This document shows, piece after piece, positions 58,242 to 64,000 of a stretch of 64,000 nt of DNA. A program made the translations under genes and the position numbers. Below the pieces are notes generated by a model. The model was given only the letters and a program-made list of their open reading frames with translations. It was not told the origin of the DNA and searched no databases. Origin of the DNA: Streptomyces sp. G-G2 (GTDB lineage Bacteria; Actinomycetota; Actinomycetes; Streptomycetales; Streptomycetaceae); NCBI RefSeq assembly GCF_030063135.1, contig NZ_JASISO010000022.1:62001-126000 (forward strand), in the 5' to 3' direction. The first letter of the stretch is position 1, and the number at the start of each line of letters is the position of its first letter.

Positions 58242-59411
58242 GTGGTGGAGACGGTGGGAAACCAGGAGCGGCACGACACGCACGTGACCGCACCCGGGAC
58301 CGTCCCCGTAGCCGTCCTCCTCGGCCCGCGCCCGGCCGTGATCGCGGCCGCCCGCCGTGCGGGCGCGCGCACCGTGGTGGTCGCGCCGGGCCCGTCCGTG
58401 CCGTCCGACCGTGAGGGGGCGGAGCGGCCGGTACGAGCGGACTGGCGCGACCACCAGAGCCTGACCGGGGAACTCGCCCGCCTGGCCGCGGTCCGCGAAG
58501 GCCGGGCCGCCGTCTTCGGCTTCGACGCCGCCACCGCGCTCGCCGCCGCCCGCGCCAACGAGGCGCTCGGACTGCCCGGCACCCGGCCCGACACCGTCAC
58601 CGCCCTCATGGACAAGGCCGCGCTGCGCGCCCGTACCAACAAGGCCCTGCACCCCGGCTGGCCCGTCTCCTTCGCCCGCTGCGGGCGCGCCGACCTGCTC
58701 CCCTTCATCGCCGGACTCATCGGCTACCCCTGCGTGGTCAAACCGCGCGCGGGCGCCGACGGCGAAGGCGTACGCCGACTGTCCGGCCCGGCCGACGCGC
58801 GGGCCGCCGCCGGGGCCTACCCCGAGATCACCGACCTCCTCGTCGAGGAACTGCTCGAAGGCCCCGAACTCGCCGTCGAAGCCCTCTCCCGGGCGGGCCG
58901 CCACCAGATCCTCGGCTGGACCCGCCGACTGCCGGGCCCCGGCCTGACCGTCGCCGACCACCGGCTGCCCGTCCCCCTGGACGCCCGGCTCGCCGAATCC
59001 TTACGGTCCCTGGTCCGCCGGGTCCTCGATCTGGCCCGGCACCGGGACGGGCCCTCCCACACCGAAGTCGTCCTCACGGCGCGCGGCCCCCGCCTGATCG
59101 AGGCCCACCCCCATCCCGGCGCACTCGAACCCACCCTGCTGCGGCTGGCCACCGGCACCGACGTCCTCGCCCTCGCCGTGGCGGCGGGCCTGGGCCTGCC
59201 GTCGCCGCTGCGCCAGCCCCGCGCGGCCCACGCTGCCCTGCGCTACGTCGGCGTCACCCCGCCCGCCCCCACGGCCCTGGCCGCGGCCCGCGCCCTCCCG
59301 GGCGTGATCCGCGTCCAGCTCTCCCACCCCCACCCCTACATCCTCGCCACGGCCCCCACGGCCAAAGCCCTCTCCACCACCCTCACCCAAGCCACCACCC
59401 TCCTCCCGTAA
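58242..59411 (+). CDS. ATP-grasp ligase, short form
   Basis: 389 residues. ATP-grasp blocks YPCVVKPRAGADGEGVRRL (about 163-181), LLVEELLEGPELAVEALS and RLIEAHPHPGALEPTLL. Resembles biotin-carboxylase-like carboxylate-amine ligases. A TTA leucine codon at 59001-59003 suggests developmental control, which is in keeping with a secondary-metabolic role. It could belong to the cluster or to its border. The weak start (GTG 58242) leaves the N terminus uncertain. Confidence 0.78.
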   Translation: MVETVGNQERHDTHVTAPGTVPVAVLLGPRPAVIAAARRAGARTVVVAPGPSVPSDREGAERPVRADWRDHQSLTGELARLAAVREGRAAVFGFDAATALAAARANEALGLPGTRPDTVTALMDKAALRARTNKALHPGWPVSFARCGRADLLPFIAGLIGYPCVVKPRAGADGEGVRRLSGPADARAAAGAYPEITDLLVEELLEGPELAVEALSRAGRHQILGWTRRLPGPGLTVADHRLPVPLDARLAESLRSLVRRVLDLARHRDGPSHTEVVLTARGPRLIEAHPHPGALEPTLLRLATGTDVLALAVAAGLGLPSPLRQPRAAHAALRYVGVTPPAPTALAAARALPGVIRVQLSHPHPYILATAPTAKALSTTLTQATTLLP

Positions 59412-59417
59412 GCCCTC

Positions 59418-59614
59418 GCCCGGGCCGTTCCAGCCCCGCCGGGCAAGCTGATGGCTCCCAGCGCAGGCAGTTCAGGGCGGTTGGGCCCTGCCCGGGCCGT
59501 TCCAGCCCCGCCGGCGTTTGAGGCGCCCCCGGGGGTAGTGCGGGTCGCGCCCGGATGACGGTCGGAAGTCCGGCGCCGGGCCGAGGCTGCCTCCGGCGGG
59601 CCCTCAAACGCCGG
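59418..59614. repeat. Dispersed Streptomyces-type repeats
   Basis: A 25-bp direct repeat beginning GCCCGGGCCGTTCCAGCCCC occurs at 59418-59442 and 59490-59514. A 13-bp inverted pair (CCGGCGTTTGAGG at 59511-59523, its complement at 59602-59614) lies beside it. Such GGCGTTTGAGG elements are common between convergent Streptomyces genes. The 277-bp gap (59412-59688) has no gene and probably marks the cluster border. Confidence 0.75.
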
Positions 59615-59688
59615 GCAGGCTGAATCGCCCGGCGCGGGCAGCCGCCGGGCCGGCTCGAAGCGGGTCCCCGGAAGGTGGCGGCGGCGGC

Positions 59689-60408
59689 TCAGCCCCGCAG
59701 GGAGCGGCCGAAGCCTGAGGCCAACGGCATGCGCAACCCCAACGGCGGCGGAGCAGCCATCGCATCCGTCACCGGCCGCGAATACCGCCCCGAACACACC
59801 GCCCCCACCACGAAGTCCACGGCCAGCGCCACCACCTCCCCCTGGTGCTCCCGCAGCCCGTGCCCATCGGAATGCACCTCGAACCGGCATGTCGCCCGGT
59901 TCGCCTTCTTCGCCCGCGTCGCCAGCCGGAACGACGACTGCGGGTCACTGCGCGCGTCGTTGGTCCCGTGCACGATCAACACCTGCCGCCCGGACAGCTG
60001 CTTGACGGGTTCGAGCGTTCCCCCCGCCCCCACCTCCGGCAGGCAAGGCGCCAGCGCCACCACGCAGGTGACCGCCTCGTGCCCCGCCTGCGCCAACGCG
60101 TCCCGCCCGCCCGCGTCGTACCCGGCGAGGCACACCGGTACGTCCCCGTAGCGGCGTAACGCCTCCTCCACGGCCCACCGGACCCCCTCGGCCCGCCCCT
60201 CGGCCCCGTACCGCACCGTGTGCGCGACCAGCCCCGCCGCCCCGCCCGACCGGGCCAGCGCCCGCGCGAGCGGCGGCAGCGGACCGCGGGAGAATCTGGA
60301 CGCCCCGGGAAGCAGGAGCACCACACCACTGACTGTCGACCCCGAGCCGATCGCACCGACAGCCCGCCCCAGGCGGGCCCCGCGCGTCGGCGGCGCATGC
60401 TGTGCCAT
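59689..60408 (-). CDS. Alpha/beta hydrolase with Asp at the nucleophile position
   Basis: 239 residues. The nucleophile elbow reads CLAGYDAGGRDAL (GYDAG where GxSxG is usual), the acid region is VLIVHGTNDARSDP and the His lies in HSDGHGLREH. An Asp nucleophile occurs in dehalogenases/epoxide hydrolases; alternatively the protein is inactive. A TTA codon is at 60159-60157 (minus). It is divergent from adenosine deaminase and probably belongs to the chromosomal flank. Confidence 0.75.
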   Translation of the reverse strand: MAQHAPPTRGARLGRAVGAIGSGSTVSGVVLLLPGASRFSRGPLPPLARALARSGGAAGLVAHTVRYGAEGRAEGVRWAVEEALRRYGDVPVCLAGYDAGGRDALAQAGHEAVTCVVALAPCLPEVGAGGTLEPVKQLSGRQVLIVHGTNDARSDPQSSFRLATRAKKANRATCRFEVHSDGHGLREHQGEVVALAVDFVVGAVCSGRYSRPVTDAMAAPPPLGLRMPLASGFGRSLRG

Positions 60409-60523
60409 GGCGGAACAGTCTCAGACCGACCACCGGGTGCACCACCCGTCCGCACGGTCACTGTTACGTATCACCCGGGCCGCCCGCCCTACGCTCTACG
60501 CGCGTAGGAGCTAGAGTGCGCAG

Positions 60524-61672
60524 ATGACGAGCGAGACCCCCAACCTGCCCACCCCGGATCAGATCCGCCGCTCCCCGAAGGTGCTGCTCCACGACCACCT
60601 CGACGGTGGCCTGCGCCCCGGGACCATCATCGAGCTGGCGCACAAGGCCGGCTACGAGAACCTCCCCGAGACCGACGCCGACAAGCTCGGCGTCTGGTTC
60701 CGGGAAGCCGCCGACTCCGGCTCCCTGCCGCGCTACCTGGAGACGTTCGCGCACACCTGCGCCGTCATGCAGACGAAGGAAGCCCTGTTCCGGGTCGCCT
60801 CCGAGTGCGCCCAGGACCTGGCCGAGGACGGCGTCGTGTACGCCGAGATCCGCTACGCCCCCGAGCAGCACCTCGAAGCCGGTCTGACCCTCGAAGAGGT
60901 CGTCGAGACCGTCAACGAGGGCTTCCGCGAGGGCGAGCGCCGCGCGCGGTCCAACGGCAACCGCATCCGTGTCGGCGCGCTGCTCACCGCGATGCGCCAC
61001 GCGGCCCGCGCGCTGGAGATCGCGGAGCTGGCGAACCGCTACCGCGACAACGGCGTGGTCGGCTTCGACATCGCCGGGGCCGAGGCCGGGTTCCCCCCCA
61101 CCCGCCACCTCGACGCCTTCGAGTACCTCAAGCGCGAGAACAACCACTTCACGATCCACGCCGGCGAGGCCTTCGGCCTGCCGTCGATCTGGCAGGCCCT
61201 GCAGTGGTGCGGCGCCGACCGCCTCGGTCACGGTGTGAAGATCATCGACGACATCGAGGTCGCCGCCGACGGCTCGGTCACGCTGGGCCGCCTGGCCTCG
61301 TACGTCCGGGACAAGCGCATCCCCCTGGAGATGTGCCCGACCTCGAACCTGCAGACGGGCGCGGCGCTCTCCTACGCCGAGCACCCGATCGGGCTGCTGC
61401 GCAAGCTGCACTTCCGCCTCACGGTCAACACCGACAACCGGCTGATGAGCGGTACGAGCATGAGCCGGGAGTTCGAGCACCTGGTGGACACCTTCGGGTA
61501 CTCGCTCGACGACATGCAGTGGTTCACGGTCAATGCGATGAAGTCCGCGTTCATTCCTTTCGATGAACGGCTGGCCATGATCAACGACGTGATCAAGCCG
61601 GGTTATGCGGAGCTGAAGTCCGAGTGGCTGTTCCGGCAGACCGCTTCGACCAGCGGTTCTGTCTCGGCCTAG
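60524..61672 (+). CDS. add: Adenosine deaminase
   Basis: 382 residues from ATG 60524 (TAGGAGCTAGAG upstream). Zinc ligands and substrate residues are visible: LLHDHLDGGLRP (HxH-type, here HDHLDG), FTIHAGEAFG, DRLGHGVK and LTVNTDNRLMSGT. It deaminates adenosine and deoxyadenosine to inosine forms in purine salvage. A conserved core gene, showing that the cluster has ended. Confidence 0.96.
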   Translation: MTSETPNLPTPDQIRRSPKVLLHDHLDGGLRPGTIIELAHKAGYENLPETDADKLGVWFREAADSGSLPRYLETFAHTCAVMQTKEALFRVASECAQDLAEDGVVYAEIRYAPEQHLEAGLTLEEVVETVNEGFREGERRARSNGNRIRVGALLTAMRHAARALEIAELANRYRDNGVVGFDIAGAEAGFPPTRHLDAFEYLKRENNHFTIHAGEAFGLPSIWQALQWCGADRLGHGVKIIDDIEVAADGSVTLGRLASYVRDKRIPLEMCPTSNLQTGAALSYAEHPIGLLRKLHFRLTVNTDNRLMSGTSMSREFEHLVDTFGYSLDDMQWFTVNAMKSAFIPFDERLAMINDVIKPGYAELKSEWLFRQTASTSGSVSA

Positions 61673-61690
61673 GCCACGGCATGACGTACT

Positions 61691-61726
61691 GAAAGCGCCC
61701 GGGAGGAGCAATTCCCGGGCGCTTTC
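61691..61726 (+). terminator. Terminator of adenosine deaminase
   Basis: Perfect 14-bp stem (GAAAGCGCCCGGGA and its complement) with an 8-nt loop, followed by TCATATTT; 18 bp after the stop. Confidence 0.88.
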
Positions 61727-61811
61727 TCATATTTAAGGATGTTTGCGGGACCGGGTTTGAAGTGACTAGTTTGCGGAGCCGCTCAATTCCCCGTCGCAAG
61801 GACGATTCTTC

Positions 61812-62096
61812 ATGAAGCAGTCAGCTGCCAAGACCCTCGGTGTCGCCGTCGTCGGTGCCGCCTTCGCCGCGGCCGCCGCCGGTACCGCCTCCGCCGCCGT
61901 GCCCGCGATCGGTGTCGCCGACGCGCTCGGCACCGTGACCTCCGCCGCCCAGGGCCTCTCCAGCCAGCAGAAGGTCGCCCCCGGCGAGGAGGCCCAGCAC
62001 TCCCAGTCGAGCGACCCGGCCGAGGCCCTCAAGCCCGTCACCGGCCTGCTCGGCGGCCTGCCGACCAGCAACCTCCCGGGTGGCCTCGGCGGCTGA
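61812..62096 (+). CDS. Small secreted protein
   Basis: 94 residues. A Sec signal peptide (MKQSAAKTLGVAVVGAAFAAAAAG, cleavage likely after TASA, about residue 28) precedes a short Gly/Pro/Ser-rich mature part. Similar small exported proteins of unknown function are frequent in Streptomyces. No Cys, so it is neither a chaplin nor a lipoprotein. Confidence 0.75.
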   Translation: MKQSAAKTLGVAVVGAAFAAAAAGTASAAVPAIGVADALGTVTSAAQGLSSQQKVAPGEEAQHSQSSDPAEALKPVTGLLGGLPTSNLPGGLGG

Positions 62097-62182
62097 CCCC
62101 GCCGGGCGGCGGACCGTACCGCCGCCGCTGCGGCACACGGATCCGAACGGGAAATTCGTACGCGGATCCGCACGTGCACACG

Positions 62183-62218
62183 CATGGCGCACACCCCTTC
62201 GACGGGGTGTGCGCCATG
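62183..62218 (+). terminator. Terminator after the small secreted protein
   Basis: Perfect 15-bp stem (CATGGCGCACACCCC with GGGGTGTGCGCCATG), 6-nt loop. Confidence 0.8.
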
Positions 62219-62281
62219 TCGTGCCGTGTGCCACGATCACCCCCAACTGCACGCCGCCGCACGGGGTATGAGGTCGAGTAC

Positions 62282-63058
62282 ATGCGCATGAAGGCACGAG
62301 CGGCCCTGGTCGCGTCGCTGGCTCCCGTACTCCTGATCGGCGCCGTCGGGTGCACCACCGCGGGCGGCTCCGCCACGGGCCGGAGCCCGGACCCGAAGGG
62401 CCCCGCGACCACCCCGGCCGCCCCCGGCTCCACCGGCGCCCCCGGCTCCACCGGCACGCCCGGAACCTCCGCCACGCCCCGCACCGGCAGCGCGCTGGAG
62501 AAGGGCGCCCTGGAACAGGGCGATCTCGTCGGCTACCAGATCTCGGCCCAGGGCAAGAACCCCAACGCACCCGACGGCCAGCCGCGGGCCGACAAGAAGG
62601 CCTGCCAGCCGCTCGCCGACGTCATGGGCGACAAGCCGGACCCGGCCGCACGGGAGACCGTGAACCGGGGCGTCGGCTCCCAGACCCAGCTGGGCCTGGC
62701 CATCTCCGCCTCGGTCAGCTCCTACGCCGAGAACGACGCGAAACAGCTCATGACCCGGCTGAAGGCGGCCGTCGCCGCCTGCGGCGCGGGATTCAACGCC
62801 ACCGTCCAGAAACAGACCGGCAGCTACCGCGAGGTGAAGGCGGCCGACTACCGCACGGGCGCCGACGACAGCGTCAGCTGGACCGTCGTCGCGGCCGCCC
62901 AGGGCGTCTCGGCCCACGTCCACCTGGTCCTCGTACGCCAGGGCTCGACGATCGTGCGGCTGATGGCCCTCAACGTCGCGGACGCCCAGCGCAAGGGCGA
63001 CGTCCCGCACGACCTCACGGACAAGCAGATCCAGAAGATCAAGCAGAACATCCGCTGA
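62282..63058 (+). CDS. Secreted lipoprotein of unknown function
   Basis: 258 residues from ATG 62282. The lipobox is LIGAVGC (Cys at about residue 21), followed by a low-complexity Thr/Gly/Pro/Ser linker (repeats of APGSTG and TPGTS type) and a globular domain of about 180 residues with one Cys pair (KKACQPL; AACGAGF). Probably anchored outside the membrane. Confidence 0.82.
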   Translation: MRMKARAALVASLAPVLLIGAVGCTTAGGSATGRSPDPKGPATTPAAPGSTGAPGSTGTPGTSATPRTGSALEKGALEQGDLVGYQISAQGKNPNAPDGQPRADKKACQPLADVMGDKPDPAARETVNRGVGSQTQLGLAISASVSSYAENDAKQLMTRLKAAVAACGAGFNATVQKQTGSYREVKAADYRTGADDSVSWTVVAAAQGVSAHVHLVLVRQGSTIVRLMALNVADAQRKGDVPHDLTDKQIQKIKQNIR

Positions 63059-63087
63059 CGGGGACCACCCGGGCCACCGCCCACCGG

Positions 63088-63294
63088 TTACCAGCTCGCG
63101 GCGCCGGAATTCGTCTTCTCGTTCGGCAGGACCACCCACAGGGCCAAGTACACCAGGAACTGCGGACCCGGCAGCAGGCAGGAAACGACGAAGATGGCGC
63201 GCATCGTGTTCGCGGAAATACCGAAGCGTCGCGCCAGGCCGGCGCAGACTCCGCCGATCCAGCGTCCGTCACGGGGGCGGGCAAGGGCGCTCAT
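63088..63294 (-). CDS. PspC-domain membrane protein
   Basis: 68 residues from the ATG at 63294. PspC domain: RDGRWIGGVCAGLARRFGISANTMRAIFVVSCLLPGPQFLVYLALWVVLPNE, including one or two membrane spans. Envelope stress-type protein; ordinary flank. Confidence 0.85.
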   Translation of the reverse strand: MSALARPRDGRWIGGVCAGLARRFGISANTMRAIFVVSCLLPGPQFLVYLALWVVLPNEKTNSGAASW

Positions 63295-63332
63295 GGTTTC
63301 TCCTTCGTAAGGGATCGCTTTCTTGCGATGCC

Positions 63333-63941
63333 TCAATACTCCCGGTGAATCGCCGAAAGCACCTCGGTCCACGGACCGATACGAACCCTGGTAACTCTCG
63401 GGGTCGGTCCCTGAGACCGCGCCCGGGCGGGCGTCGCGGGCCCGCGCCGCGCCGCGACCCGCTTGCGTGAGCGCCGCAGCCGGGCCCGCAGGGCCGGTAC
63501 GACGGCCAGGTGGGCCAGCGCCACCCCCACCGCGTTCAGCAGCACCGAGTCGACGTCGACCACCCGGCCCGGCACCGCGGTCTGGAGCATCCCGATGCTG
63601 ACCGAGACCAGCGCGCCCGCCGCGACCGTACGGGCCAGCGAGGACCATGCCGCCAGCGGCGAAGCCGACAGACGGCCACCCACCAGCGGGAGCAGCACCC
63701 CGATCGGAGCCAGCAGTATCAGGGACGAGCCGATCCGCCGCGCCGCCTCCAGGGGCCCGTAGGCCAGGTCGGCTCTGATCCCGGCGAAGGGGGTCAGGTT
63801 CGCGGAGGCGGCCCATGGCACGTCCAGGGGTCGCAGGGTCGCCCAGGCGACGAGCAGGAGGTGAACGGCCAGCAGACCGCCGCCCACGAGCCGGAGCCGG
63901 AATTGAATGGCGGCGCTGCCGCCGACCTCATGACGCTGCAC
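63333..63941 (-). CDS. VanZ-like membrane protein
   Basis: 202 residues from GTG 63941. VanZ fold: about four membrane spans, LTPFAGI, SLILLAPIGVLLPLV, and VDVDSVLLNAVGVALA. Arg-rich basic tail from about 150. The exact start is uncertain. The last 59 bases of the window hold nothing identifiable. Confidence 0.78.
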   Translation of the reverse strand: MQRHEVGGSAAIQFRLRLVGGGLLAVHLLLVAWATLRPLDVPWAASANLTPFAGIRADLAYGPLEAARRIGSSLILLAPIGVLLPLVGGRLSASPLAAWSSLARTVAAGALVSVSIGMLQTAVPGRVVDVDSVLLNAVGVALAHLAVVPALRARLRRSRKRVAARRGPATPARARSQGPTPRVTRVRIGPWTEVLSAIHREY

Positions 63942-64000
63942 ACCTGCGAAGACGCCGTAGCCGGTAGCCGCGGTTCCGGGTAGGTCAGCGTGTGGCGAGG

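Overview
The window reads as chromosomal DNA of a Streptomyces or close relative. It has very high GC, strongly GC-biased third codon positions, GTG starts, ATGA/GTGA overlaps, gamma-butyrolactone-receptor-type TetR genes, a few TTA (bldA-type) codons and, at the right edge, housekeeping genes typical of the genus (adenosine deaminase, a lipoprotein, PspC, VanZ). About 0-59 kb looks like one large composite natural-product locus; about 59.7-64 kb looks like ordinary chromosome. No rRNA, tRNA, CRISPR array or active transposon was seen.

Left regulatory edge (0-3.7 kb): two TetR/butyrolactone-receptor-like genes, an MmyB-type XRE regulator with a TTA codon and a metallo-beta-lactamase-fold hydrolase. 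Five copies of one ARE-like operator (TAGAGA-N4-TCG followed by a T-rich arm) lie upstream of these regulators and of a domesticated transposase gene at 19.2 kb, so these genes probably form one hormone-responsive circuit. Region 3.7-13.6 kb carries three paralogous P-loop ATPase/kinase-like genes, two MFS exporters, a HAD phosphatase and a tight run ligase-SDR-ACP-AvrD-like. AvrD-like proteins make syringolide-type sugar/beta-keto-acid adducts, so this looks like a small-molecule (possibly signal) pathway. Region 13.6-19.0 kb is a SnoaL-fold protein, a three-subunit molybdenum hydroxylase, a second ACP and an Sfp-type phosphopantetheinyl transferase. Region 19.2-25.8 kb holds an IS701-like pseudo-transposase, a ParB/StrR-like regulator, an MFS pump, a BBE-like flavoenzyme and a convergent methyltransferase-glyoxalase pair.

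Region 26.0-47.5 kb is a nearly continuous plus-strand set. It contains a phenazine core (phzB, phzD, phzE, phzF, phzG, with phzC at 43.6 kb), a flavin-dependent monooxygenase with flavin reductase, and an EhpF/EhpG-like pair expected to reduce a phenazine carboxylate to an aldehyde. It also has a free-standing adenylation domain with a threonine-like code, a PCP, a KAS III-like acyltransferase, a 17-codon micro-ORF, and a CreE/CreD-like pair that would make nitrous acid from aspartate. An ATP-grasp ligase and an exporter close the run. Region 47.6-54.5 kb adds a LuxR regulator, an aromatic aminotransferase and a convergent operon for 4-amino-4-deoxychorismate, mutase and dehydrogenase (p-aminophenylalanine route) with an unusual ANL ligase that could be a diazotase. 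Region 54.7-59.4 kb has an MFS-LysR pair, a second LuxR paralogue and another ATP-grasp gene.

Working model (inference): chorismate is drawn by PhzE into phenazine-1,6-dicarboxylate and by PapA into p-aminophenylalanine. The phenazine is partly reduced and aminoacylated, and nitrite from CreE/CreD is used to make an N-N or diazo bond. I know of no described product that combines these modules, so the 26-54.5 kb region is the best candidate for a new system.
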